The notes beneath the pieces were generated by a model. That model searched no databases, was not told the DNA's origin, and was given only the letters and a program-made list of their open reading frames with translations. DNA of 64,000 nt from contig NZ_LT896716.1 of assembly GCF_900187405.1 (NCBI RefSeq), positions 2,484,001 to 2,548,000 on the forward strand. Direction: 5' to 3'. Source of the DNA: Geobacter sp. DSM 9736. Its GTDB lineage: Bacteria > Desulfobacterota > Desulfuromonadia > Geobacterales > Geobacteraceae. Made by a program: the position numbers and the translations under genes. Below, piece by piece: positions 33,614 through 42,500 of this stretch (positions within the stretch are counted from its first letter, which is position 1; each line of letters opens with the position of its first letter).

Positions 33614-34556
33614 TCGGTGCGTCCTTGCCTAGGATCGCTCCGGCCGCCACCCGGTACCCGGCCAGGAATTCCTGCGCCGGCAGACGCTTCTTCCCCTCCA
33701 GTTGCAGCTCGTCAATGATGACGCTGCCGCCGCCGCACGCGACCTCAAGCCCGTTCCTGCCGGCGGCCAGAACTGTTCCTGGAACTCCGCTTCCTTCACC
33801 GGTCCTGACCCGGTAGATTTTGAGCATCTTCCCGTCCAGCTCGCTGTAAGCGCCCGGCCAGGGATTCATCCCCCTCACCTGGTTCTTTATGGCCGCAGGC
33901 TCGCGGCTCCAGTCGATGAGGCCGTGTTCCTTCTTGAGGAGCGGCGCGTAATTGGTCAGTGAATCGTCCTGCTTTTCAGGGATGAGCTTTCCGGCAACGA
34001 GAAGATCGAGTGTCTCCGCCAGGGCAGCGGCCCCGATACGTGACAGCCTGTCGTGGAGAGCCTGGGCATCCTCGTCCGGATCGATGGGAGTCGTCTTCTT
34101 GAGGAGCATGTCGCCGGTATCGAGCCCCACATCCATGAGCATGGTGGTGACCCCTGTTTCCGTCTCGCCGTTGATGATGCACCAGTTGAGGGGAGCCGCC
34201 CCGCGGTATCGCGGGAGAAGCGAGGCATGGACATTGATGCAGCCGTGCCGCGGTATGTCGAGAAGCGCCTTGGGCAGGATCTGGCCGAATGCGACGACCA
34301 CGATCAGGTCAGGAGCCAGCTCCCGGATCTGCTCGATGTTTTCCGGAGTCCGCACCTTTAGGGGCTGCAGGACCGGTATCCCGTGCTGCTGCGCAAGCAC
34401 CTTCACGGGTGGCGGCATCATCTGCTGGCCGCGACCTTTAGGCCGGTCGGGCTGAGTGACGACAGCCACAACCTGCTCCCCCCGCTCCATAAGCCGCTGG
34501 AGAGTGGGACAGGCAAACTCGGGTGTACCCATGAAGACAATGCGCAGACCGGTCAT
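33606..34556 (-). CDS. fmt: Methionyl-tRNA formyltransferase
   Basis: This 316-aa protein transfers a formyl group from 10-formyl-THF to Met-tRNAi in the cytoplasm. The N-terminal domain has IVFMGTPEFACPTLQRL, the active-site motif HASLLPRYRGAAPLNWCIINGE and the catalytic Asp in MDVGLDTGDML. The C-terminal OB-like domain starts at about residue 205. The ATG at 34556 shares a base with the def stop (TGATG). Length is normal. Confidence 0.97.
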   Translation of the reverse strand: MTGLRIVFMGTPEFACPTLQRLMERGEQVVAVVTQPDRPKGRGQQMMPPPVKVLAQQHGIPVLQPLKVRTPENIEQIRELAPDLIVVVAFGQILPKALLDIPRHGCINVHASLLPRYRGAAPLNWCIINGETETGVTTMLMDVGLDTGDMLLKKTTPIDPDEDAQALHDRLSRIGAAALAETLDLLVAGKLIPEKQDDSLTNYAPLLKKEHGLIDWSREPAAIKNQVRGMNPWPGAYSELDGKMLKIYRVRTGEGSGVPGTVLAAGRNGLEVACGGGSVIIDELQLEGKKRLPAQEFLAGYRVAAGAILGKDAPSV

Positions 34557-35068
34557 CAATCTCTCTCCTGTTCCTCGGCGAGCCGCCGGTATTTTTTCCT
34601 GAACATCTCACGCTTGAGGGGGGAGATATGATCGACGAAGAGAATGCCGTCGAGATGATCGATCTCGTGCTGGAAGGCAATGGCAAGAAGGCCTTCAGCA
34701 CGGTACGTCACCTCTTCCCCCTGAAGATTGAGGGCTTTCACTACGACACGGGCATGGCGGTGGACATTCGCTGAGTACTTGGGGATGGAAAGGCATCCCT
34801 CCTCTTCGTACGATTCCCCGTCGGCATGGATGATCACCGGGTTGATGGCGACGATCAGCTCCGGCTGGTCTTCCTTTGTGGATACATCGATGACGACTAT
34901 GCGCTGATGCACGCCTATCTGAGGCGCCGCCAGACCGACACCGGGTGCGGCATACATCGTCTCCGCCATATCCTTCACCAGCTCGGCGGTTTTCTCGGTG
35001 ATGACGGTAACGGGGAGCGCCTTCTTTTTCAACTCGGGATTTGGGTACGTAAGTATGTTTCTGACCAT
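34556..35068 (-). CDS. def: Peptide deformylase
   Basis: This 170-aa metalloenzyme removes the N-formyl group from nascent proteins. All three motifs are intact: GVGLAAPQIG (43-52), EGCLSIP with metal Cys92, and QHEIDHLDG with His134, Glu135 and His138. AGAGGAA precedes 35068. It is the first gene of a tightly overlapping def-fmt-DUF116 operon; the upstream minus-strand region contains TATAGT-like boxes. Confidence 0.97.
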   Translation of the reverse strand: MVRNILTYPNPELKKKALPVTVITEKTAELVKDMAETMYAAPGVGLAAPQIGVHQRIVVIDVSTKEDQPELIVAINPVIIHADGESYEEEGCLSIPKYSANVHRHARVVVKALNLQGEEVTYRAEGLLAIAFQHEIDHLDGILFVDHISPLKREMFRKKYRRLAEEQERD

Positions 35069-35207
35069 GAGATTCCTCTATCGACAATCGTTGTACTATA
35101 TATAACCTGCCGTTCAAAATGCAATTCTTAGTTGCAGCACGATAGTATACCATCCCTGGGCGAAAAGTTCTCCCTACCATTCAAGGTCGCCTGCGGAGAA
35201 TTTCGAG

Positions 35208-35250
35208 TTGACTTTCCTCGATCCCGGGCTTATATACCTACCGGTAAGTA
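35208..35250 (+). promoter_or_regulatory. tetR promoter with operator over the -10 box
   Basis: TTGACT (35208-35213), a 17-bp spacer and TATATA (35231-35236). A 16-bp dyad TACCTACC/GGTAAGTA (35235-35250, one mismatch) starts within the -10 box. Binding there would block transcription, so autoregulation by the encoded TetR is likely. Confidence 0.7.
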
Positions 35251-35272
35251 CAGCAGCCGAAACAGGGGAAGC

Positions 35273-35878
35273 ATGCCTGAGACTACAGCAAACACCTATC
35301 CGGCCCGGGAGCGGCTCCTCGCAGCCTCCCTCGACCTTTTCACCGCGAAGGGGTACGCCGGCACCTCGGTAAGAGAGATCGTCGCAGCAGCGGGAGTGAC
35401 AAAGCCGGTACTCTACTACTACTTCGGCAGCAAGGAGGGCATCTACCTTGAGCTGATGCAGGACACCTACAGTATCTTCCTGCAGATCGTCTCCGAGCTC
35501 TCGGCTGCTCCCGGAAGTGCCCGCGAGCGGATCATCCGCTTCGCCACCGGCATTTTCGACGCCTTCGTGGAAAGGATCCAGGTGGTCCGGCTCATCTACT
35601 CCATATTCTACGGCCCACCCCAGGGCACTCCGCCCTTTCCCCATGAGAAGTACTACGACACGATGCTTGAAACAGTAGCAGGTTTTATACGGAAAGGAGT
35701 CGAAGCAGGCGAGCTTAAAACCGTCAGCATCCACTCCGCCACATGGGCAGTCATATCCTGCATGAATACGGTTATGGAAGAACAGCTCTGCCAGACGCCG
35801 CCGAGAATCGACCGGCAGGGGCTGATTGACGTGCTTGGGCTGATCCTGGACGGGCTCTCCGATGGAGGACGAAGATGA
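35273..35878 (+). CDS. TetR/AcrR family repressor of the RND efflux operon
   Basis: This 201-aa regulator has an HTH at about 14-60 (LLAASLDLFTAKGYAGTSVREIVAAAGVTKPVLYYYFGSKEGIYLEL) and a ligand-binding helical domain after it. It probably represses itself and the downstream pump, with relief by a pump substrate. The start at 35273 follows AGGGGAA; a longer frame from 35132 would translate the promoter. It overlaps the adaptor gene by 4 nt (ATGA). Confidence 0.9.
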   Translation: MPETTANTYPARERLLAASLDLFTAKGYAGTSVREIVAAAGVTKPVLYYYFGSKEGIYLELMQDTYSIFLQIVSELSAAPGSARERIIRFATGIFDAFVERIQVVRLIYSIFYGPPQGTPPFPHEKYYDTMLETVAGFIRKGVEAGELKTVSIHSATWAVISCMNTVMEEQLCQTPPRIDRQGLIDVLGLILDGLSDGGRR

Positions 35879-37020
35879 AAAAACTGGTTTTGGTGATATT
35901 CATTGCCACTGCTGCCGCGGCCGCATCAGGCTGCTCGAAGGGGGAGGCCCGCCCGGACCAGGTCCGGAAGCCCTCGATTGCCGTGGAAGTAGCGGCGGCG
36001 CACCCGGCAGAAGTAGTCGAAGGCATCGATGTAACCGGAAGCCTGGAGCCGAAATTCTGGGCCGACGTGAAGACACAGATTCCGGGACTGGTGAAACAGG
36101 TTTACGTTCACGAATGGGTGCGTGTCAGCAAGGGGACGATGCTGGCGCGGATCGATGTGGCGGAGACAGAGGCCCTGGTAAAGCGGGCCGAAGCCTCGGT
36201 CGAATCGGCACGGGCGGGACTGGCTCAGGCCAGGGTCACCGCGACCAGAGCTGACCGCGAGTTTGCTCGTGCCGTTAAGCTTAAGGACGCGGGGCTCGCT
36301 ACCCAGCAGAGTGTCGACGATGCACGGACAGAAGCAGAAGCCGCTGCCGCCCGGATCGACGCATCAAAAGCACAGATACGCGTGGCGGAAGAAGAGGTGC
36401 GGCAAGCACGGGCCCGGCAGGCAAAAGGATTGGTGGTGGCGCCTATCGATGGCGTGGTGGCCCTTCGCGACGTCAACGTCGGCGACCTCGCCAGCGACGC
36501 CGCCGCTTCGAAACCGATTTTCCGCATAATCGACAACCGGGTCCTCAATCTCACGGTAACGGTCCCCTCAGCCGAATCCGCCCGGGTGAAGATCGGGCAG
36601 CCGCTGGAATTCACCGTGGATGCCCTCCCAGGCAAGACCTTCACCGGAAAGGTGATGTTCATCAATCCGGAACTGAACGCTGCCGACCGCTCACTCAAGG
36701 TGGTGGCGGAGGTGCGGAACGTCGACGAGCTGCTCAAGGCGGGAGTATTCGCCAAGGGGCGAATCATAACGGGGCGTCGCGGCAACGCCCTCCAGGTTCC
36801 GCGCAGCGCGATGGCGGGGTGGGACAGCGTATCGGGGAAAGGTCGGCTCTTCGTAGTTTCGGGAGAGACCGCTCGGGCGCGGGGGGTCGAAACGGGGACG
36901 GTCAGCGGGGATCTCGTCGAAGTGGTGAAAGGGCTCCAGGCAGGAGAGCGGTTCGTCGTCCGCGGCGGCTTCAACCTGAAGGATGGCGACCGGATCACCA
37001 TAGCCTCCCGGGGAAACTGA
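35875..37020 (+). CDS. RND efflux periplasmic adaptor lipoprotein
   Basis: This 381-aa membrane-fusion protein has a lipoprotein signal (MKKLVLVIFIATAAAAASGC) and lipoyl halves (VKTQIPGLVKQVYVHEWVRVSKGTML and LVVAPIDGVVALRDVNVGD). An Ala/Arg-rich coiled coil lies between them (about 95-180), followed by beta-barrel and membrane-proximal domains. It anchors to the inner membrane and links the RND pump to the TolC-type channel encoded downstream. It starts inside the tetR stop. An SMR gene and two repeats lie between it and its pump gene. Confidence 0.9.
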   Translation: MKKLVLVIFIATAAAAASGCSKGEARPDQVRKPSIAVEVAAAHPAEVVEGIDVTGSLEPKFWADVKTQIPGLVKQVYVHEWVRVSKGTMLARIDVAETEALVKRAEASVESARAGLAQARVTATRADREFARAVKLKDAGLATQQSVDDARTEAEAAAARIDASKAQIRVAEEEVRQARARQAKGLVVAPIDGVVALRDVNVGDLASDAAASKPIFRIIDNRVLNLTVTVPSAESARVKIGQPLEFTVDALPGKTFTGKVMFINPELNAADRSLKVVAEVRNVDELLKAGVFAKGRIITGRRGNALQVPRSAMAGWDSVSGKGRLFVVSGETARARGVETGTVSGDLVEVVKGLQAGERFVVRGGFNLKDGDRITIASRGN

Positions 37021-37021
37021 C

Positions 37022-37333
37022 ATGGCCTGGGTTCACCTTGTCATCGCAGGCATCTTCGAGATCGGCTGGGCTTTCGCCCTCAAGTTCAGTGAGGGATTCA
37101 GCCGTCTCTGGCCCTCCGTTGCCACCGTCGCCTGCATGGGCCTAAGCATGGTCTTCGTCTCCCAGGCGCTTAAGACGATCCCGATAGGCACCACCTACGC
37201 CGTCTGGACCGGAATCGGGGCCGCGGGTACAGCCCTTGTCGGGATGCTCGTCTTCGGCGAGCCGGCTACTGCCGCACGGCTACTCAGCATCGGGCTCATC
37301 ATCGCCGGGATAGCCGGACTCAAGCTGTTTTGA
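37022..37333 (+). CDS. SMR family exporter (SugE/Gdx-like)
   Basis: This 103-aa protein has four membrane helices and the essential Glu in the first (MAWVHLVIAGIFEIGWAFALKFSEGFSRLWPS). The WAFALK and GF-x-R-x-WPS sequence is like SugE/Gdx, which export guanidinium and some quaternary ammonium ions by proton exchange, rather than EmrE. It works as a dimer in the inner membrane. It starts 1 nt after the adaptor stop, inside the RND operon. I see no guanidine riboswitch upstream. Confidence 0.85.
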   Translation: MAWVHLVIAGIFEIGWAFALKFSEGFSRLWPSVATVACMGLSMVFVSQALKTIPIGTTYAVWTGIGAAGTALVGMLVFGEPATAARLLSIGLIIAGIAGLKLF

Positions 37334-37371
37334 AACGGGTAAGCGAAGCAGATACAAAACAGCACGAACCA

Positions 37372-37489
37372 AGGTTGCTCAAAAACAGTCAGATCGTCGC
37401 ACCCGCACAAAGCCCCGAGGCATAAACAGCGCTACGCCGCACGAGAGGGGTTTCGAGGACGGCGGCGAGATGGCTGTTTTTCAATGACC
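37372..37489 (+). repeat. Family A palindromic element, copy 5
   Basis: Ends AGGTTGCTCAAAAACAG and CTGTTTTTCAATGACC. The core is damaged (AGGCATAAACAGCGCTACGCC), so this is the most degenerate A copy. It lies in tandem with copy 6. Confidence 0.85.
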
Positions 37490-37494
37490 AAAAC

Positions 37495-37617
37495 AGGTTG
37501 CTCAAAAACAGCCAGATCGTCGCACCCGCAGAAAGCCCACGCGGAGGCGTAGCATCGCTACGCCGCACAAGGGCGGCTTTCAAGGACGGCGGCGAGATGG
37601 CTGTTTTTCAGCAACCT
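37495..37617 (+). repeat. Family A palindromic element, copy 6
   Basis: Ends AGGTTGCTCAAAAACAGCC and GGCTGTTTTTCAGCAACCT are fully complementary; the core is GGCGTAGCATCGCTACGCC. It ends 15 bp before the RND pump start codon, whose ribosome site AGGAGAG lies just outside. Confidence 0.9.
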
Positions 37618-37632
37618 CCAGGAGAGTAAAGG

Positions 37633-40600
37633 ATGATCCTTTCGGACCTGTCCATAAAACGCCCCATCTTCGCAGCAGTGCTGATGCTGAGCCTGGTGAC
37701 TCTCGGCCTCTTCTCTTACCGCCGGCTCTCAGTGGAGATGTACCCCAACGTGGAGATCCCCGTAATTTCCGTCACGACGAAGTATCCGGGAGCAAGCCCG
37801 GAGACGGTGGAACGGGAAGTATCCAAGCGGATCGAGGAGGCGGTGAACCAGGTGGCCGGGGTGAAGCACGTGATGTCCTTCTCCCGCGAAAGCGTCTCCA
37901 CCATCGTGGTCGAGTTCCGACTGGAGGAGAAGCTGAACGACGTAGCCCAGGAATCCCGGGCGAAGATATCGTCGATCCGCGGCCAGCTCCCCACTGGAGT
38001 CGAGGAACCGATAATACAGAAGCTCGACTTCAACGCGATGCCGGTGGCTTCTCTGGCGGTGCAATCCGATTCTGTATCGCCGCGGGAGCTTACCATCCTG
38101 GTGGACAAGCGGGTGAAGAAGCGGTTCGAAAGCATCGCCGGCGTGGGAAAGGTCGAGATGGTCGGCGGCCGAAAACGGGAGATCAGTGTCGATCTTGATC
38201 CGGCACGGCTGGATGCGCTGGGACTCGGGGTAAACGACGTCGTGAGCGGCCTCAGGAGCGAGAACACCAACACGCCGCTTGGCCGCCTCACCCGCGGCAC
38301 CGCTGAATACCCGCTACGGATCGAGGGAAAACCCGATCGGGCCGAAGGATACCAGGCCATGGTCATAGCGGAGCGGGGGGGACGGCCCGTAACACTGGGC
38401 GAAGTTGCTACGGTGGCCGACGGGACGGAGGAGCTGCGCAAGCTCGCCCTGGTCAACGGAGTTCCCGCAATCGGAATCGACATATACAAGCAGTCCGGCG
38501 CAAACCAGGTACAGGTGGTGGACAGCGTCAAAAAGGTGATGGAGAAGGTGCAGAAAGATCTGCCTTCCGGCGTATCCCTAACCCTCGTCCGCGACGGATC
38601 CATCATGACCCGCCACTCGCTGGCCGACGTACAGGAAACGCTCCTCATCGGCGGGATACTCACGATCATAATCGTCTTCTGCTTCATCAACTCCTGGCGC
38701 TCCACCGTCATCACCGGAGTTACCCTCCCCATCTCGGTCATCTCCTCCTTCATAGTCATGAACGCCATGGGAATGACTCTCAACGTCATGACCCTCATGG
38801 CGCTGTCGCTTGCCATCGGGCTTCTCATCGACGACGCCATCGTCGTGCGTGAAAACATAGTCCGTCACCTGGAGATGGGGAAGAGCCACATGGAGGCATC
38901 CAGGTTCGGTACCAACGAGATCGGCCTGGCGGTCTTCGCCACGACCATGTCGATCATCGCAGTTTTCGTCCCGGTTGCATATATGCGGGGCATCGTCGGT
39001 CGCTTCTTCTTTCCCTTCGGCGTCACCGTTTCCTTCGCCGTCCTCGTGTCGCTTTTCGTCTCCTTCACCCTCGACCCGATGCTGTCGTCACGGTGGCACG
39101 ACCCCTCGATCCATAGCCACGGTAGACGGAAGGGCCTGGCACGGCTCCTAGAAACCTTCAACGACTGGTTCGACTACACCGCCGACAAGTACCGCCGTGT
39201 CATCGCCTGGGCCCTGGATCATCGGAAGACGGTCATGGGGTCGGCGCTCGCTGCGTTCATCGCCGGAATCATGATCTTCGGCACCCTGGAGTCATCCTTC
39301 ATGGCGCCGGAGGATTCAGCCGAGTTCCAGGTCAGCTTCCAGACCGCTCCCGATGCAAGCATCGCCGAAACCGAAAACAGACTCAACGCGATACTGGCCT
39401 CCATGAAGGCCGTTCCGGAGATACACCACACATACGCGACCATCGGCGCGGGAGACAGCGGGACCGTGCGGGACGGACTCCTTTACGTGAAGCTTGTGGA
39501 AAAAGGGGAACGCCAGCGAAAGCAGGAAGCCATTCAGCGTGAGGTGAGATCGAGGCTCCAGTCGATTCCGGGGATCACCTCCTCCATCGAGATCGTCGGG
39601 AACATCGGCGGTGCGCAGAAACCTCTGAACGCGAACCTGAAAGGTGAAGACCTGGCGGTCCTCAAGCAGCTGGCCGCACGCCTCAAGGAGGAGCTCTACA
39701 AAGTGCCGGGCATCGTAGACATCTCTGCTACCCTTGAGCATGACATACCGGAGTACCGGATGCGGATCGACCGGGAGAAGGCGCTTTCAGCGGGAGTATC
39801 CACCAACGACGTCGTCAGCTCCCTCAGCCGGCTCGTAGGCGGCGAGGCCGTCACCACCTATGAAGACGAAGATGGGGACGCCGTGGACGTGCGCGTGCGC
39901 CTTCCCGAGTCGCTGCGGCACACGCCCGCCCAGGTCGGCAGCCTCAAAGTTTCGGTCCCCGACGGCAATGGCGGAGTGAAGCTCGTTCCCCTCTCAAGCA
40001 TCACCAGTTTTCAGGTTGCGGCGACACCCACCGAAATAAACCGCCGTGACCTGGCCCGACAGGTCACCGTCAGCGCCAATCTGGACAATCTCCCTATCGG
40101 AACCGCCGTCAAGCACGTGGAAGCAGCGGTGAAGCGGATCGAGATGCCCCCCGGCTATTCCGTCAACTTTTCCGGCGAAGCCGAGGACATGGCCGAATCG
40201 TTCGCCTTCATGGCGGAGTCCCTCATCCTGGCGGTCCTCTTCGTTTACCTGATCCTGGCCGCTCAGTTCGAGTCCTTCTTCGAGCCGCTCGCCATCATGC
40301 TGTCGCTCCCCCTTTCCATCGTCGGAATGGCAGGCATGCTCAAACTAACGGGGGACACCATCAACATCATGTCCCTGATAGGGCTCATAATGCTCATGGG
40401 ACTCGTGACGAAGAACGCCATCCTCCTGGTGGACTACGCCAAGGTTCTCCAGCGTCGGGACGGGAAGCCGCGCCGGGAAGCGGTGATCGAGGCAGGGCGC
40501 ACGAGGCTTCGTCCTATAGTCATGACGACCCTTGCCATGATCTTCGGCATGCTCCCGCTCTTTTTCGCCATCGGAAGCGGCGCCGAAGGGCGGGCGCCGA

Positions 40601-40776
40601 TGGCGAGGGCCGTCATTGGCGGACTCCTCACATCCTCCCTGCTGACTCTCCTCGTCGTGCCGGTGATGTACACCCTCATGGACGACCTGGCGGGCTGGCT
40701 TAAGCGTAAGTGGAAGCGGCAGGCGAAGCTCGAAGTCCACGAAGACACAGAGCCTCGGAGGGTGAGCAATGCATAG
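37633..40776 (+). CDS. RND efflux pump inner-membrane transporter (AcrB/HAE1 family)
   Basis: This 1047-aa proton-driven pump has 12 membrane helices with the two duplicated halves: helix 1 after [19 protein letters not shown], large periplasmic loops (about 35-335 and 560-860), and the helix-4 Asp pair in [18 protein letters not shown] (near 400). Helix 6 has [24 protein letters not shown]. The Asp pair and length fit drug-type (HAE1) rather than metal-type pumps. Ribosome site AGGAGAG. The last residues ([13 protein letters not shown]) are encoded by the arm of a dispersed repeat that continues into the next gene. Confidence 0.94.
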   Translation: MILSDLSIKRPIFAAVLMLSLVTLGLFSYRRLSVEMYPNVEIPVISVTTKYPGASPETVEREVSKRIEEAVNQVAGVKHVMSFSRESVSTIVVEFRLEEKLNDVAQESRAKISSIRGQLPTGVEEPIIQKLDFNAMPVASLAVQSDSVSPRELTILVDKRVKKRFESIAGVGKVEMVGGRKREISVDLDPARLDALGLGVNDVVSGLRSENTNTPLGRLTRGTAEYPLRIEGKPDRAEGYQAMVIAERGGRPVTLGEVATVADGTEELRKLALVNGVPAIGIDIYKQSGANQVQVVDSVKKVMEKVQKDLPSGVSLTLVRDGSIMTRHSLADVQETLLIGGILTIIIVFCFINSWRSTVITGVTLPISVISSFIVMNAMGMTLNVMTLMALSLAIGLLIDDAIVVRENIVRHLEMGKSHMEASRFGTNEIGLAVFATTMSIIAVFVPVAYMRGIVGRFFFPFGVTVSFAVLVSLFVSFTLDPMLSSRWHDPSIHSHGRRKGLARLLETFNDWFDYTADKYRRVIAWALDHRKTVMGSALAAFIAGIMIFGTLESSFMAPEDSAEFQVSFQTAPDASIAETENRLNAILASMKAVPEIHHTYATIGAGDSGTVRDGLLYVKLVEKGERQRKQEAIQREVRSRLQSIPGITSSIEIVGNIGGAQKPLNANLKGEDLAVLKQLAARLKEELYKVPGIVDISATLEHDIPEYRMRIDREKALSAGVSTNDVVSSLSRLVGGEAVTTYEDEDGDAVDVRVRLPESLRHTPAQVGSLKVSVPDGNGGVKLVPLSSITSFQVAATPTEINRRDLARQVTVSANLDNLPIGTAVKHVEAAVKRIEMPPGYSVNFSGEAEDMAESFAFMAESLILAVLFVYLILAAQFESFFEPLAIMLSLPLSIVGMAGMLKLTGDTINIMSLIGLIMLMGLVTKNAILLVDYAKVLQRRDGKPRREAVIEAGRTRLRPIVMTTLAMIFGMLPLFFAIGSGAEGRAPMARAVIGGLLTSSLLTLLVVPVMYTLMDDLAGWLKRKWKRQAKLEVHEDTEPRRVSNA

Positions 40777-40899
40777 GTCGAGCGGAATAGGATCGGGCGC
40801 CATCCATACCGCCCTGGTCATTGTGCGGAAGATGAGATGCCGGTTTCGGCAGATTACATTCTTTGCAGGTTCCCTCTCCGTGTCTCTGTGTCTCTGTGG
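40737..40899. repeat. Dispersed ACACAGAG-type inverted repeat spanning the RND/channel gene junction
   Basis: The left arm CCACGAAGACACAGAG (40737-40752) and right arm CTCTGTGTCTCTGTGG-type sequence (40878-40899) are inverted around about 125 bp. The left arm encodes the pump C-terminus. The right arm encodes part of the leader region of the channel protein. Similar CACAGAGACACAGAG sequences are, to my knowledge, common extragenic repeats in such genomes. Confidence 0.6.
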
Positions 40900-42178
40900 C
40901 GGATTTCGGACTATGCAGGAAGCGCATGCCGCCGAAACCCGGGTCCTCACTCTGGATCAGGCGCTGGAGATAGCCGACAGCCGCAACCGGGACGTGTTGA
41001 AGGCGAGGGAATTCTACAACAGCGTTGAAGGGAAGTACGTCGAGGAGCGTTCCGCGGCTCTCCCGCAACTCTCCATCAACGGGCAGGTCTCCAGGCTGCA
41101 GGATGACAGCCAGAGCGCCCTGGCCGGCGGTCTTTTCCCATCCACTCAGAACTTCCGGGCAATCGAACTGGGCATCTCACAGCCGCTCTTCACCTGGGGA
41201 AAAGTCGGAGCGGCAATACGTGCCGCCAGGGAGGGCTACAGGGTAGCCGACGAACGGCTGAGGATCTCGCGGCAGGAGACGCGAAGAAACGTGATGACAG
41301 CCTTTTACGACGCCCTTCTGGCAAAGGAGCAGTTCGCCATAGCACGGCAGAACCTGGAGCAGAAGGAGCGCCACATGGAAGAAGCGAAACGGCGACATGC
41401 CGCCGGCGTCGCCACCGATTACGACGTCCTCGCGGCTTCGGTCTCCGTGGAAAACGCCCGCCCGGACCTGATCCGGACCGGCAACCTCATGCGGGCAACC
41501 CGCGATCGGCTACGGTATCTTCTTGCGCTGGAAGAGGATGTGGAGGTTAACGGCAACCTTGAAACCACCGTAGCTGATACCGGCACCTATGAAGAGATCC
41601 TCGGAACCGCCCGAAGGAGGAGGCCGGAACTGGAAGAACTCCGCAGGCGGCGGGACATTGCATCCGAACTCGTTACCATCGCCAATGCCGAGGACAAGCC
41701 GCGCCTGGACGCCAAGGGGGGAATTGGCTGGCGGCAGCTGGAAACCGGACCCTTCGACGCCGATGGCAAAGCCTGGAGTGCGGGAATATTTCTGTCGTTT
41801 CCCCTCTTCGACGGTTTGAAGACAAGGGGGCGGGTGGCTCAGGCGCAGAGCGACAGGCGCGCGCTGGAGATAGACGAAGCGAAACTGGCAGATTCGATTT
41901 CACTGGAAATACGGGATGCCATTCATGCCGTGCGCGAATCGGGGGAGATCGTTAAAGCCCTTGGAGGGACTGTGTCACAGGCTGAGCGACTTCTGAAGAT
42001 GGCGGAGCAGGGTTTCGAACTGGGAGTTAAAATACGGCTGGAGGTGGAGGATGCAGAATTCAACCTCCTCCAGGCCCGGGGGAACCTCGCCCGCGCCCGC
42101 CGCGACTACCTTGTGGCGCAAGCGAACCTGGATCGCGCAGCCGGAATCCTGGGGGAAGGCTCTGCGTCAAAAGAATGA
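40769..42178 (+). CDS. TolC-family outer membrane channel of the RND pump
   Basis: This protein of up to 469 aa has the duplicated outer membrane factor fold (LTLDQALEIADSRNRDVLKAREFYNS and the second half from about 275), with long coiled coils ending in AQANLDRAAGIL. It completes the efflux path across the outer membrane. The ATG at 40769 overlaps the pump stop by 8 nt and has a good GGAGGGTGA site, but gives an overlong leader. ATG 40832 gives a normal signal peptide (MRCRFRQITFFAGSLSVSL) with a weaker site. Part of the leader is repeat-derived. Confidence 0.87.
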   Translation: MHRSSGIGSGAIHTALVIVRKMRCRFRQITFFAGSLSVSLCLCGGFRTMQEAHAAETRVLTLDQALEIADSRNRDVLKAREFYNSVEGKYVEERSAALPQLSINGQVSRLQDDSQSALAGGLFPSTQNFRAIELGISQPLFTWGKVGAAIRAAREGYRVADERLRISRQETRRNVMTAFYDALLAKEQFAIARQNLEQKERHMEEAKRRHAAGVATDYDVLAASVSVENARPDLIRTGNLMRATRDRLRYLLALEEDVEVNGNLETTVADTGTYEEILGTARRRRPELEELRRRRDIASELVTIANAEDKPRLDAKGGIGWRQLETGPFDADGKAWSAGIFLSFPLFDGLKTRGRVAQAQSDRRALEIDEAKLADSISLEIRDAIHAVRESGEIVKALGGTVSQAERLLKMAEQGFELGVKIRLEVEDAEFNLLQARGNLARARRDYLVAQANLDRAAGILGEGSASKE

Positions 42179-42500
42179 AAAAAGATGCGTATTTTTTGTG
42201 CAGATTGCGCAAGTCATAACTGAAGCAACGTATTTTCCGGCAATCAACAGAGATATGAAAAGGTTATCCACAGGTTGTGTGGAAAAAGGCGCCTGAAGAA
42301 TTTTATCACGATGTTTTTCGTGAAAAATCGGCTAGATAGAGAACCCGGTATACAGCATGCGAGTTGATAAGTGGTGCATATCTCTTTATTTTCCTACCCG
42401 GGATAATCTTACGCAGACCCCCCCTTCAGTCATGCGATAAGGATTTTCCGCCAGCCCTCTCCCACTCTCCGCACCGCCTAAAATTCCCGCAGCCTCCCCG
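42179..42500. other. Gene-free spacer between convergent efflux and antiporter genes
   Basis: No gene is seen. It has one exact DnaA-box-like TTATCCACA (42264-42272) and a small hairpin TCACGA/TCGTGA at about 42306-42324 without T-run. It may act in termination for the convergent genes. Confidence 0.5.

Noticed and set aside
37334-37632. Small genes in the spacer before the RND pump gene
   Set aside because: The spacer is almost wholly two family A palindromes; short frames there are by-products of the repeats.
42264-42272. DnaA box TTATCCACA as a replication origin
   Set aside because: A single exact box with at most one poor neighbour; no AT-rich unwinding element and no dnaA/dnaN/gidA genes nearby.
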